From Myxococcota bacterium (GTDB lineage Bacteria; Myxococcota_A; Bradymonadia; UBA7976; UBA1532), in the NCBI GenBank assembly GCA_018813065.1, contig JAHJCH010000073.1, positions 1 through 38,282 of the forward strand: a stretch of 38,282 nt of DNA. Reading direction: 5' to 3'. A model generated the notes under the pieces. The model was not told where the DNA came from. It did not search any database and was given only the letters and a program-made list of their open reading frames with translations. A program made the position numbers and the translations under genes. Below are positions 1 through 9,437 of this stretch, piece by piece; the stretch's first letter is position 1; every line of letters begins with the position of its first letter.

Positions 1-1
1 C

Positions 2-721
2 GAGCGCCTCGTCTACGCGCTGATCTCCGCCCAGAAGGCGGGCATCCGCCTCAGCTTCTCCCGCGCGGCGGCCATCGATCTGGCGGGCCGCGACGTGCTC
101 CAGGCCGTCAAGATGAGCGTCGATCCCAAGGTCATCGAGACACCCAAGGTCGCCGCCGTGGCCGCCGACGGCATCCAGCTGATCGTCGTCAGCCGCATCA
201 CCCTGCGCGCCAACGTCGATCGCCTCGTCGGCGGCGCGGGCGAGGAGACGATCCTGGCCCGCGTCGGCGAGGGGATTGTCACCACCATCGGCTCCGCCTC
301 CAGCCACAAAGAGGTCTTGGAGAACCCTGATCGTATCTCCAAGGTCGTCTCCGAGAAGGGCCTCGACGCGGGCACCGCTTTTGAGATCCTCTCTATCGAC
401 ATCGCCGACGTGGATGTAGGCGATAACATCGGCGCCAAGCTCCAAATGGATCAAGCTGAGGCCGATAAGAACATCGCGCAAGCCCAGGCGGAGAGCCGCC
501 GCGCGATGGCGGTGGCTGAGGAGCAGGAGAATAAGGCGCTTTTGCAAAAAGCACGCGCCAACGTGGTTGAGGCGCAGGCCGAGGTGCCTAAAGCGCTGGC
601 TGAGGCCCTCAGGTCCGGCAACATTGGCTATATGGACTACCTGCAAATGAAAAACATCGAGGCTGACACGCATATGCGTGAAGAGATCGTCGGTGGCGGT
701 GATAAGCGCTCCAACGTATGA
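2..721 (+). CDS. floA: Flotillin-like protein FloA, 3' part (5' end outside window)
   Basis: This is the C-terminal 239 codons of a FloA/UPF0365-type flotillin-like protein, a membrane scaffold of functional microdomains in bacteria that carry it. The frame is open from base 2. Early residues read [20 protein letters not shown], followed by the family's [20 protein letters not shown]-type region (here with [15 protein letters not shown]). An Ala/Glu-rich coiled segment follows ([20 protein letters not shown]), then the [15 protein letters not shown] block and a short charged tail, all in FloA order. The N-terminal membrane hairpin expected for the family would lie left of the window. The stop overlaps an ATG at 718 (ATGA), so a following small frame could be translationally coupled. 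Nothing odd is visible in the part present. The identification is firm; the full length cannot be judged. Confidence 0.93.
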   Translation, partial: ERLVYALISAQKAGIRLSFSRAAAIDLAGRDVLQAVKMSVDPKVIETPKVAAVAADGIQLIVVSRITLRANVDRLVGGAGEETILARVGEGIVTTIGSASSHKEVLENPDRISKVVSEKGLDAGTAFEILSIDIADVDVGDNIGAKLQMDQAEADKNIAQAQAESRRAMAVAEEQENKALLQKARANVVEAQAEVPKALAEALRSGNIGYMDYLQMKNIEADTHMREEIVGGGDKRSNV

Positions 722-942
722 GCGATGATCCCTTTCGCCTCCGCCCCAACACCCCAGGTTGGGCGCGGCGGTTTATCTTAGCGGAGCTGCTCGGCCCCCC
801 CGTGGCCCTTAGGCGGCGCGCTCAGGAGGCGGCATGGAAGACCTCGGACAGTTCATCGTCATCGCCATCTTCCTCGCCATCCAAGGCGCCGTCGCCCTCG
901 CCAAGCGATCTAAAGCTGCGCAAGACGCCGCCCTCGAGCTGA
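718..942 (+). CDS. Possible small ORF coupled to floA, 74 codons (uncertain)
   Basis: An ATG at 718 overlaps the floA stop as ATGA, the usual arrangement for translational coupling. The first ~38 residues ([20 protein letters not shown], then [13 protein letters not shown]) look protein-like. They occupy the only gap between floA and the next gene. The second half is a Ser/Pro-rich low-complexity string that runs out of frame inside the well-supported gene starting at 834, and resembles an antisense or off-frame shadow there. I recognise no family. Either this is a genuine short peptide whose 3' end overlaps the next gene by 109 nt, or it is chance. A stop in the frame of the downstream gene at 810-812 rules out that gene simply starting earlier. 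Confidence 0.27.
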   Translation: MSDDPFRLRPNTPGWARRFILAELLGPPVALRRRAQEAAWKTSDSSSSSPSSSPSKAPSPSPSDLKLRKTPPSS

Positions 943-2285
943 GCCCGCCGCGCCCCGCGCCGCGCCCCACGCGACGCGCGCGGCCACAACGCGCGCCGAT
1001 CGAGGAGGTGAGTCAACTCAACGCGCGGCTCGATGCCCTCAACGCGCGGCTCAAGGGGCACCGCGGTACCCGCGCTCATCTCAAGCGCGTCATCGATGAG
1101 CGGCTGCGCCGCGCTTATGGCAAGCTCCTTGATGATCTCAAGGCCCGCCGCGCGGTGACCCAGGTGAGCGTCGATCTGGCCCAAGCTCAGGTCAACGCCC
1201 TGGAGGCGTTTGAGCGCTGGCACGCGCAGCCCCAGATCGGGCAAAACATGGCCAGCGTCGAGCGCTTCGTCGAGGATCTCCTTGAGCCGCTGCGCCACTT
1301 CGCCGCGCAGCGAGGCTTGAGCGCGCCGCTGCGCCAGCCCATCTGCGGCCCCGAGGGCGCCCGCTCCCGTGAGGTGATGCGCGCCCTCTTCCCTGAGCAC
1401 CCCGTCGTCCACGTCCCTGATGTGATCAACGAGGATCTGCGCGCTTGGACGCTCATCGCCCATGAGACGAGCGCGCTGATCTTGGCCCAGCAGCCCGAGA
1501 TCCTCAGCAACCTGCGGCGCTTGATGCCCAGCGGCGGCGGGCGAGCCTGGCTGCCCCAAGTGCGCAAGCAGCAGATCTTCTTCGACATCGACGCGCTCAT
1601 CGCCCTGTGGTTGCCAGCGCTGGTCACCGACGCGCTGGCGATGATGCTGCTTGGCCCCGCCGCCCTCCACGGCGCGCTGCTGTATTACGGCGGCGCGGGG
1701 ATGGCGCGCTTGGAGCCCGGCCCCGATGGGCAAACGGCCTCGTCTCAGCCCCCCGGCGCGGTGCGCCTGCTGGCCGCACGTCAGCTGCTGGGCAAGATGG
1801 GCTTCGAGGCGGCGCTGCGCCACGCCCCACTGCCTTGGACCCCGCCTGCGCAGATCGAGGCGCCCAGCCTCTCCGGCCCAGGTGTCGCCCTTGATCTTGA
1901 GCTGCTCTTAAACCCCATCGAGGCCCTCTGGGGGCACCTGCTCTCCGAGGATACGCCGCTCCTCAAGGGCTACCCGCTGGGCGCCATCCATGGCTTTAAG
2001 ATGACGATCGGTGGCTGGCATCAGGTGGAGGGCTTGGCGGCGGCCTTTGAGCGCGGGGAGGCGCCCGCTGGCGCGCCGCGCCTCGTCGTCGCCGCCGCCG
2101 TGATGTCCGCGCTGCGTCAGCCAGCCACCCAATCCAGCCTGTACAAGCAGCTCCTCCGCGCGCTCAACACCAGCGATCATGGGCGAGCAGCGACGGCCAA
2201 TGTAGGCGCCATGGAGATCGATGATCCCCGCCGAGAGCTGCGCGACGCCCTGATCCTCCGTTATGCCTTGTGGCGTCGTCGCTGA
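834..2285 (+). CDS. Unrecognised membrane-anchored protein, possibly metallopeptidase-like and degenerate
   Basis: A 483-residue protein starting at ATG 834 behind a strong AGGAGG (823-828); an in-frame TAG at 810-812 confirms there is no earlier start. Residues ~5-23 ([19 protein letters not shown]) form one N-terminal membrane segment. A Pro/Arg-rich linker and a probable coiled coil (~58-125) follow, then a large Ala/Leu-rich domain. In that domain, ~209-212 AHET and ~262-275 ALVTDALAMMLLGPA recall the HE...(E)xxxD-A-LLLGPA layout of some uncharacterised zinc-metallopeptidase-like membrane proteins. The second His of HExxH is missing, so I infer at most an inactive relative. It lies between floA and lptE and overlaps lptE by 16 nt, so it is probably co-transcribed and may act at the envelope. 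The function is unknown. Confidence 0.78.
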   Translation: MEDLGQFIVIAIFLAIQGAVALAKRSKAAQDAALELSPPRPAPRPTRRARPQRAPIEEVSQLNARLDALNARLKGHRGTRAHLKRVIDERLRRAYGKLLDDLKARRAVTQVSVDLAQAQVNALEAFERWHAQPQIGQNMASVERFVEDLLEPLRHFAAQRGLSAPLRQPICGPEGARSREVMRALFPEHPVVHVPDVINEDLRAWTLIAHETSALILAQQPEILSNLRRLMPSGGGRAWLPQVRKQQIFFDIDALIALWLPALVTDALAMMLLGPAALHGALLYYGGAGMARLEPGPDGQTASSQPPGAVRLLAARQLLGKMGFEAALRHAPLPWTPPAQIEAPSLSGPGVALDLELLLNPIEALWGHLLSEDTPLLKGYPLGAIHGFKMTIGGWHQVEGLAAAFERGEAPAGAPRLVVAAAVMSALRQPATQSSLYKQLLRALNTSDHGRAATANVGAMEIDDPRRELRDALILRYALWRRR

Positions 2286-2752
2286 TCCTGCGTGGGCGGC
2301 TCGCCCTCGCCCTCGCCCTCCTCCTCACCAGCTGTGGCTATCGCCCCCTTAATCAAGCGCCGCCCCTCGCCCCGGCCCTGCGCCTGGGGCGCGTCGTGGA
2401 TTTAAGCGCGGAGGGGGATCTGGGCCTCTTGGCCGCCCGCGCGCTGCGCGCAGAGCTGGGCGCGGCGATCCGGGCTGAGGCGACGCCGCGCTTAGAAGGG
2501 GAGGCGCGCTTGGTTGATCTCGGGGCGACGGCCTATACGCCCTCTGGCCCACTGGAGCGCCGCCTGATCTTGATCCTCAACGCGCGCTTGCTCGATGAGG
2601 GGCGGCTGCTGTGGCTGGGCGAGGCGCGTCAAGAGGTGACCCTGGCCGCCCCAGCCCTCGGCGCGCATCAGCGCCGCCGCCTCGCCTTGCGCCGCGCCGT
2701 CGATGAGGCCGCCCACGCCCTGTGTCTGGATCTGCGCCGCGCCGGGCTGTAG
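2270..2752 (+). CDS. lptE: LPS-assembly lipoprotein LptE-like
   Basis: A 160-residue lipoprotein of the LptE family, the outer-membrane partner that plugs the LptD barrel and helps place lipopolysaccharide on the cell surface. The start is GTG at 2270, overlapping the upstream stop by 16 nt. Residues 8-22 are a lipoprotein signal with lipobox LTSC (Cys22), directly followed by GYRPL, the classic start of LptE mature proteins. The middle contains the family's repetitive beta pattern (GEARLVDLGATAYTPSGPLE, then RRLILILNARLLDEG) and the C-terminus a helix (RLALRRAVDEAAHALCLDL). Size fits (160-190 usual). The next gene is holA, which adjoins lptE in many proteobacteria; this neighbourhood supports the call because LptE sequence itself is poorly conserved. 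It also shows that the organism makes an LPS-type outer membrane. Confidence 0.82.
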   Translation: MASSLILRGRLALALALLLTSCGYRPLNQAPPLAPALRLGRVVDLSAEGDLGLLAARALRAELGAAIRAEATPRLEGEARLVDLGATAYTPSGPLERRLILILNARLLDEGRLLWLGEARQEVTLAAPALGAHQRRRLALRRAVDEAAHALCLDLRRAGL

Positions 2753-2828
2753 CCGCTGGCTCTTCGCCGTCGCGGGTGATACATGGGCAGCAGGCGACGC
2801 GCCCCAGAGGCGACACGCTCCAAAGCCC

Positions 2829-2834
2829 AGGAGG
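2829..2834 (+). promoter_or_regulatory. Ribosome binding site fixing the holA start
   Basis: A perfect AGGAGG three bases before ATG 2838. It decides the holA start: the reading frame is open back to 2703, inside lptE, but the extra 45 codons do not resemble HolA and have no such site. Confidence 0.8.
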
Positions 2835-2837
2835 CCC

Positions 2838-3845
2838 ATGACGGATTTTCACAAGATGTTGCAGGGGGGTGCTGCGCCGGTCTATCTCCTCCACGGTGAA
2901 GAGACTTTTCTGACACGCCAGGCCAGCGCGTGGCTGCGGGCCAAGGCGCTGGAGGGCGCCGTTGAGGACTTCAACCTCGATCGCTTCGACGCACAAGGCG
3001 CCCTCAACCCCGCTGAGATCGTCGAGGCCGCGCGCACGATGCCCATGATGGCCGCGCGCCGAGTTGTCTGGGTGAAGAACGCTGAGGGGTTGTTTGGGCG
3101 TAAGGCCGATGATCTCAAATCGTTGATCGACTATATCAGCGCCCCAGATCCCTCAACCTGCTTGATCTTGCAGGCCATGGAGAAGGCGCGTAAGAACGTC
3201 GCCCTGTTTAAGCGCGCGCAGAAGCACGGCTGCGTCGCTGAGTTCAACGCCCTGAGCCAGCGGCAGGTGCTCCCCTGGGTTCAGTCGCAGGCCAAGCAGT
3301 ATAAGCGGCGCATCGATCAAGACGCAGCGGCGCTGATGGCGGAGGCCATCGGCGCGGATCTGGCGGGCCTGGATGACGCGCTGAGCCGCCTCAACCTCTT
3401 CGCCTCGCCCGGCGCGGTCCTCTCCGTCGAGGACGTGCGCGCCGTCGTCGCCCACACCCGCACACACACCATCTGGGAGCTGACCGACGCGCTGGCGCAG
3501 CGCGATCAGGGTGAGGTCCTGACCCGCGCGCGGCAGATATTGGAGCAGGGGGAGCACCCGCTGCGGGTCCTCGGCGCCATCACGCGGCAGATGCGTCAGC
3601 TCCTCATCGGCCGCAGCCTCCGCGCTCAAGGGCTCGACAGCGCAGAGGTCTGTAAGGTGGCGGGCGTGCCGTCCTTCCTCTCACGCGCCTTTATGCAGCA
3701 GCTCGATCTCTACAGCGGGGAGGAGCTGTTGGCGGCCCTCGACGCCCTCTCGGACACCGATCGCGCCTTGAAGGGCAGCAAGCTGCCTGGGGATTTGCTC
3801 TTGGAGGGGTTGCTGTTGAACCTCAGCCAGCCTCGCGGGCGGTGA
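2838..3845 (+). CDS. holA: DNA polymerase III delta subunit (clamp loader)
   Basis: A 335-residue HolA, the delta subunit that opens the beta sliding clamp in the clamp-loader complex. The start at ATG 2838 (MTDFHKMLQGGAAPVYLLHG) is chosen for the adjacent AGGAGG and because it places the family hallmark YLLHGEETFL near residue 16. Other recognisable parts are ARRVVWVKNAEGLF (~72-86), the domain II region with LILQAMEKARKN, and the helical collar domain III (LRVLGAITRQMRQLLIGRSL near 239-258, then the DRALKGSKLPGDLLLEGLLL C-terminus). The length is normal for the family (~340). It is the last gene of the floA-lptE run and meets rpsT tail to tail with 19 bp between; holA beside rpsT is a common bacterial arrangement. 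Confidence 0.93.
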   Translation: MTDFHKMLQGGAAPVYLLHGEETFLTRQASAWLRAKALEGAVEDFNLDRFDAQGALNPAEIVEAARTMPMMAARRVVWVKNAEGLFGRKADDLKSLIDYISAPDPSTCLILQAMEKARKNVALFKRAQKHGCVAEFNALSQRQVLPWVQSQAKQYKRRIDQDAAALMAEAIGADLAGLDDALSRLNLFASPGAVLSVEDVRAVVAHTRTHTIWELTDALAQRDQGEVLTRARQILEQGEHPLRVLGAITRQMRQLLIGRSLRAQGLDSAEVCKVAGVPSFLSRAFMQQLDLYSGEELLAALDALSDTDRALKGSKLPGDLLLEGLLLNLSQPRGR

Positions 3846-3864
3846 GGGCACGGGCGGGGCTTGA

Positions 3865-4155
3865 TTAAGCCTTGACGGTCTCGACATCCGCCGGCGCGAG
3901 GTGATGGACAGCCTTCATCAGGCGGCCGATCTTGCGCTGCGCGGTGTTCTTGTGGAGCACGCCCTTGTCGCCGGCGCGGCTGAGGGCGCGGATGGCGGTG
4001 GGCAGCATGGCCTGGGCGCTCTCGGCGTCCCCTTGCTCGATGGCCGCGCGCACGTCCTTGACGTAGCCGCGGACGGTGGTGAGGACATGACGATTACGGG
4101 CGCGGCGCTTGACGTTCTGCCGGGCCCGCTTAATGGCGGACTTGTGATTGGGCAC
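3865..4155 (-). CDS. rpsT: 30S ribosomal protein S20
   Basis: A 96-residue S20, a primary 16S rRNA-binding protein of the small subunit. The sequence begins MPNHKSAIKRARQNVKRRAR, the highly conserved basic N-terminus. It continues with RNRHVLTTVRGYVKDVRAAI, the loop ALSRAGDKGVLHKNTAQRKI (hallmark KGVLHKNTAARKKSRL of the family) and a short C-terminal extension LAPADVETVKA. The ATG at 4155 follows AAAAGGTG in the leader. It is a monocistronic gene facing holA. No attenuator or hairpin was identifiable in the short upstream gap before the thiolase gene. Nothing unusual apart from the slightly long tail. Confidence 0.97.
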   Translation of the reverse strand: MPNHKSAIKRARQNVKRRARNRHVLTTVRGYVKDVRAAIEQGDAESAQAMLPTAIRALSRAGDKGVLHKNTAQRKIGRLMKAVHHLAPADVETVKA

Positions 4156-4226
4156 CTTTTCACCTATGCGAGAGACGCGAAAGACGGCGGAGGCTATCAG
4201 CGCCGCCCTTCAGCGTCAAGGCATTC

Positions 4227-5426
4227 TTACACCTCGATGAGGGTGGCGACGCCTTGCCCCACACCGACGCAGAGCGTAGCGAGCCCAAGGCCCCCACCGC
4301 GCGCGCGCAGGGCGTGGATCAAGGTCGTCAGGATGCGCGCGCCGCTGGCGCCGAGGGGGTGACCCAGGGCGATGGCGCCGCCGTTGACGTTGACGCGCGC
4401 GGGATCGAGGCCCAGGCCGTCAAGCACCGCTAAGGATTGCGCAGCGAAGGCCTCGTTGACCTCCGCCAGCGCGATCTGCTCCACGCTTAAGCCCAGACGC
4501 TTCAAGAGCTTTTGGGTGGCGGGGATGGGGCCGAGGCCCATGACGCGGGGATCAAGGCCGACGGCGGCGGCGCCCTTGAAGGTCGCCAGGATCTCACGCC
4601 CCTCAGCCTCCGCCCGCGCCCTCGACATCAGGACCAAGGCCGCCGCGCCGTCGTTGAGCGTGCTGCTGTTGCCCGCCGTGACCGTGCCGCCTGCCTTGAA
4701 GGCGGGCTTGAGCCCCGCCAGCCGCGCCAGGCTGGTATCGGCGCGCGGCCCCTCGTCCGTGTCCACCACCAGCGGGGCTTGTCCACGGCGGGGGATCTCC
4801 ACAGGGATGATCTCCGCCTTAAAGGCCCCCGCCTCGATGGCCGCCACCGCGCGCTGGTGGCTCTCCAAGGCGAAGGCGTCCTGCCGCGCCCGGCTGATGC
4901 CCTGGCGCTCGACGATGTTCTCCGCCGTGATCCCCATCCCCTCCAGCGGGAAGAGGCGCTCCATGGCCGGGTTGGGGAAGCGCCAGCCGAGGCTGGTGTC
5001 AAAGACGGTGACGTTGCCGATGGGGAAGGCGCTGTCGGCCTTGGGCATCACCCACGGCGCGCGGCTCATCGACTCCACCCCCCCCGCCAACATGACCTCC
5101 GCCTCACCGAGCTGGATCAGCCGCGCCGCTTGGTTGACCGCGCTGAGCCCCGAGGCGCACAGCCGGTTCAGGGTCATGGCCGGGACCGTCTGCGGTAGCC
5201 CCGCTAAGAGCGTGGCCATCCGCGCGACGTTGCGGTTGTCCTCCCCCGCTTGGTTGGCGCAGCCCAGGAAGACCTCCTCGACGGCCTCGGCCTCGACGCC
5301 CGCGCGCGCGAGGGCGCCTCGCAGCGCCAAGGCGGCGAGATCATCTGGGCGGATGGAAGACAGCGCCCCCTTGATGCGGCCAACAGGGGTGCGGGCGGCG
5401 CCAACGATGACGGCCTCTTGCAGCAT
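4227..5426 (-). CDS. Thiolase, acetyl-CoA C-acetyltransferase type
   Basis: A 399-residue cytosolic thiolase that condenses or cleaves acyl-CoA and acetyl-CoA. Catalytic residues are visible: nucleophile Cys90 in [18 protein letters not shown], the His of [17 protein letters not shown], and the second Cys in [11 protein letters not shown] (CxGxG). The start ATG 5426 is preceded by AAGGAG and gives the standard [18 protein letters not shown]-terminus. RLCASGL is seen both in biosynthetic acetyl-CoA acetyltransferases and in degradative beta-ketoadipyl-type enzymes, so the substrate chain cannot be settled from sequence. No beta-oxidation, phaB or CoA-transferase partner lies nearby, and it seems to stand alone between rpsT and the acidic protein gene, 67 bp from the latter. 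Confidence 0.94.
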   Translation of the reverse strand: MLQEAVIVGAARTPVGRIKGALSSIRPDDLAALALRGALARAGVEAEAVEEVFLGCANQAGEDNRNVARMATLLAGLPQTVPAMTLNRLCASGLSAVNQAARLIQLGEAEVMLAGGVESMSRAPWVMPKADSAFPIGNVTVFDTSLGWRFPNPAMERLFPLEGMGITAENIVERQGISRARQDAFALESHQRAVAAIEAGAFKAEIIPVEIPRRGQAPLVVDTDEGPRADTSLARLAGLKPAFKAGGTVTAGNSSTLNDGAAALVLMSRARAEAEGREILATFKGAAAVGLDPRVMGLGPIPATQKLLKRLGLSVEQIALAEVNEAFAAQSLAVLDGLGLDPARVNVNGGAIALGHPLGASGARILTTLIHALRARGGGLGLATLCVGVGQGVATLIEV

Positions 5427-5493
5427 GACGTGGGCTCCTTGGATGGCGCGGTGTCAGCGCCGGGGGGTGGGGCGTGCGCTGGGCTTGGGCGGA

Positions 5494-6060
5494 TCAGCCG
5501 TTTTCGTTCTCTTCCTCGGCCTCTTCGCGCATCTGCTCGATCAAGGCGTGGAAGTGCTTCTCCAGCTTCTCCAGCTCCTCCTCGGAGAGGGAGCGGGCGT
5601 AGTCGTCCTCGTCCTCGCTGTCGGCGCTGATGATCTCGGCGGGGAGGTAAGGCGCGTCGATGGGCGCGGCGATCAGGTACGTCTCATCGCCCGTGTCCAC
5701 CTCCATGAGGATCATGTACTCGTCCTCATCCTCAGTCTCGAAGGTGTCACAGTCCTCGAACAGCTCTTCAGGGGGCTCGCCGTAGAGGAGGAACTCGTCG
5801 GCGCGCACCTCCAGGTGGCAATTCCAGGCCTTGAGGGCCTCGTCGAAGGCCTTCTTCAGCGGCGGGAACTCGGCGGGCTCCAGCTCCTCCAGCTCCTCAT
5901 CCTCTTCAGTCTCGCCGGGGACGACGCGGAGCACGTTGACCATGGATTCGGCAGGGGTCAGGAGTGCGTAGACGCGGTCTTCGACCTCCATCTCCGCCGC
6001 GATCTCCATCAACAGCTCCTCACCGCTCTCTTGGTGGACGAGTTTGATGAACTCTGACAT
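5494..6060 (-). CDS. Very acidic DUF1292-like protein
   Basis: A 188-residue soluble protein with no signal peptide and an extreme excess of Asp/Glu. Two related beta-rich units can be seen: ~12-45 (SGEELLMEIAAEMEVEDRVY, then ALLTPAESMVNVLRV) and ~110-145 (EDEYMILMEVDTGDETYLIA, then APIDAPYLPAEIIS). Both have the 'regulation of a short strand pair ending in Y-LxxP' pattern of DUF1292/YrzB-type proteins, whose function is unknown. Between and after them are acidic stretches and a helical C-terminus (SEEELEKLEKHFHALIEQMR). The start ATG 6060 follows AAGGAGC. It is upstream of the thiolase on the same strand with a 67-bp gap, so the two may share a transcript, but no functional link is evident. 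The family assignment is tentative; the gene itself is well supported. Confidence 0.8.
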   Translation of the reverse strand: MSEFIKLVHQESGEELLMEIAAEMEVEDRVYALLTPAESMVNVLRVVPGETEEDEELEELEPAEFPPLKKAFDEALKAWNCHLEVRADEFLLYGEPPEELFEDCDTFETEDEDEYMILMEVDTGDETYLIAAPIDAPYLPAEIISADSEDEDDYARSLSEEELEKLEKHFHALIEQMREEAEEENENG

Positions 6061-6216
6061 GGGTGCTCCTTGTGGCTGGGCTCATGCGAGCCCGGGTACT
6101 GTATGAACTCCAGCGCGCGGAGTCTATAGGCGAGTGGCGGGGGGTCAAGGGATCTTTTGAGGAGAGGGGCTAAGGGCAGGCAGGCTGGTCATTCTCGCGC
6201 GGTGCGGGATCTACGC

Positions 6217-7953
<1,737 letters not shown>

Positions 7954-7960
7954 GGCTTTA

Positions 7961-7966
7961 TCCTCC
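7961..7966 (-). promoter_or_regulatory. Ribosome binding site fixing the vWA lipoprotein start
   Basis: GGAGGA on the minus strand, seven bases before ATG 7953. It selects this start over an upstream in-frame start at 8010 and places the lipobox Cys at residue 18. Confidence 0.75.
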
Positions 7967-7989
7967 GAGTCGATGGACCACCTGACGCG

Positions 7990-8023
7990 CGGCGCGGGGT
8001 ATCTAACCACGCGCCGTTTTTTT
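7990..8023 (+). terminator. Terminator-like hairpin reading on the plus strand
   Basis: CGGCGCG (7990-7996) pairs with CGCGCCG (8010-8016). Three more pairs lie inside (GGT 7998-8000 with ACC 8006-8008), and the plus-strand copy is followed by seven T. The orientation is odd: the flanking genes run on the minus strand, where the same structure follows the histidine-kinase stop with an A-run before it rather than a U-run after it. It could stop antisense transcription or be a processing hairpin between kinase and vWA genes. Confidence 0.38.
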
Positions 8024-9437
8024 ATTTTGGGGCGTCGCAGGCGGGGAGGCGGATCTCAAAGCGGGTGGGGCGAGTGGAGGTGAGCCGCAGCCCGCCGCCC
8101 GCCTCCTCGATCAAGCGCTGGCTGATCGCCAAACCCAGGCCCGTGCCTTGGCCCACAGGCTTGGTGGTGAAGAAGGGCTCAAAGAGGCGCGCGGCGTGGG
8201 CCTCGTCGATGCCTGGGCCGTCGTCCTCCACGCTCAAGGTGATCTCCCCCCCCTCACGGCCCAGCGTAAAGCGCAGCCGCCCCTGCCCCTCCATGGCGTC
8301 CGCCGCGTTGAGCGTGAGGTTGATCAGCGCTTGGCGCAGCGTCTCCGGCGGCGCGTAGGCCCAGCCCGCCTCCCCCTCGATCTCCAAGCTCAGGCCCTTG
8401 ACCTTGGGCTGGTAGCGCAGCAGCGCCAGGGCCTCATCGAGGACGACGCGCGGCGCAAAGGCGATCGGCGCAGCGGGCGCGGGGCGGCTGAAGTCGAGGA
8501 GCTGGCGCAGGGTCTGGCGCATCCGCTCTAGGCTGGCGTCCATCCGCGCCAAAAGCCCCGCGCGCAGCTCAGGCGTCACGCCGCGCTCATCCTTGAGATA
8601 CTCCACATAGCCGATCACCGCCGAGAGCGGGTTGCCGATCTCATGGGCCACCCCCGCCGCCAGCCGCCCCACCGAGGCGAGGGCCTCGCTGCGCGCCAAG
8701 GTCACCCGCGCCGCCTCCAGCGCCTTGTTCTGGGCCTCCAAGGCCGCGTTCTGCGCCGCCAGCCGCTCAAAGAGCGCGGCGAAGGCCCGCGACAGCGTGT
8801 AGATCTCCCTCGGGCCGCCGAGGCGCGGGATCGCGCCCGCCTCAGCCCCCGCCGTCAGCCGCTTGAGGGGGCGGGTGATCAGCCGCCCGCTGAGGTAGAG
8901 GCCAAAAAGCAGGACCAGCGTAAAGTTGATCGCCATCAGGCCCAAGACCGCCCATATACGGTGGCGTGTTCGAGCCGCTTGGGGCCGCAGATCGAGGGCG
9001 CTGAGCAAGGCATGACGGCGACCGTCGATGATCACGGCGGCGGCGACGAGGTGATGTGTTTTAAGCCGCTGCGTCGCCAAAGCGCGCCCGTTGAGCACAT
9101 CGAGCGCCACCGCGCCGCCCTCGTCCTTGAGCGAAGCGACGCGGATCAGGCGCAGATCAGGCTCATCGGCAAAGGTCGCTTCAATTACATCTGCGCAGGG
9201 TGTCGCACGCCTGCATGTCGCCTGAGTCCACCTCGCCCAACCCTTGACCCGCTCAATATGGGCGTCACGGCGCGCCGCGTCGTCATCCAGCGCGTAGACG
9301 ACCACCACCGCAGCGATGAGCCCCGCCACCGTCAGCAGCCCCGCCAGGCCAAAGAAGAGGAGCGGCTGGAGCCCCAGCCTTGAGGGGCGCTCAGCCGCCA
9401 CCGGAGAGGCGGGCCACCCACTCCCAGAAGAACGCAT
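8022..9437 (-). CDS. Membrane sensor histidine kinase (NtrB-like core)
   Basis: A sensor kinase of ~471 residues. Two membrane segments (~25-48 FGLAGLLTVAGLIAAVVVVY; ~160-180 GLMAINFTLVLLFGLYL) flank an extracytoplasmic sensor part with no recognised fold. A HAMP-like linker (SGRLITRPLKRLTAGAE) and a short coiled coil (LAAQNAALEAQNKALEAARV) follow. The HisKA box has phospho-acceptor His265 in GVAHEIGNPLSAVIGY. The HATPase domain has LTLNAADAMEG (N box), DDGPGIDEAHAARLFEPFFT and GTGLGLAIS. The core resembles NtrB/ZraS-type kinases. The start is uncertain: TTG 9443, ATG 9437 (chosen) or GTG 9401 are in frame and none has a clear ribosome site; all overlap or abut the end of the prepilin peptidase gene. 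No response regulator is adjacent, so its partner is elsewhere. Confidence 0.9.
   Translation of the reverse strand: MRSSGSGWPASPVAAERPSRLGLQPLLFFGLAGLLTVAGLIAAVVVVYALDDDAARRDAHIERVKGWARWTQATCRRATPCADVIEATFADEPDLRLIRVASLKDEGGAVALDVLNGRALATQRLKTHHLVAAAVIIDGRRHALLSALDLRPQAARTRHRIWAVLGLMAINFTLVLLFGLYLSGRLITRPLKRLTAGAEAGAIPRLGGPREIYTLSRAFAALFERLAAQNAALEAQNKALEAARVTLARSEALASVGRLAAGVAHEIGNPLSAVIGYVEYLKDERGVTPELRAGLLARMDASLERMRQTLRQLLDFSRPAPAAPIAFAPRVVLDEALALLRYQPKVKGLSLEIEGEAGWAYAPPETLRQALINLTLNAADAMEGQGRLRFTLGREGGEITLSVEDDGPGIDEAHAARLFEPFFTTKPVGQGTGLGLAISQRLIEEAGGGLRLTSTRPTRFEIRLPACDAPK

Noticed and set aside
3858-3871. Hairpin GGCTT-GATT-AAGCC between holA and rpsT as terminator
   Set aside because: Stem of five pairs with no T-run on either strand and it overlaps the rpsT stop.
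4372-6057. 561-codon plus-strand frame opposite the thiolase and DUF1292-like genes
   Set aside because: Antisense shadow with low-complexity Ser/Arg/Ala composition, spanning two unrelated real genes.
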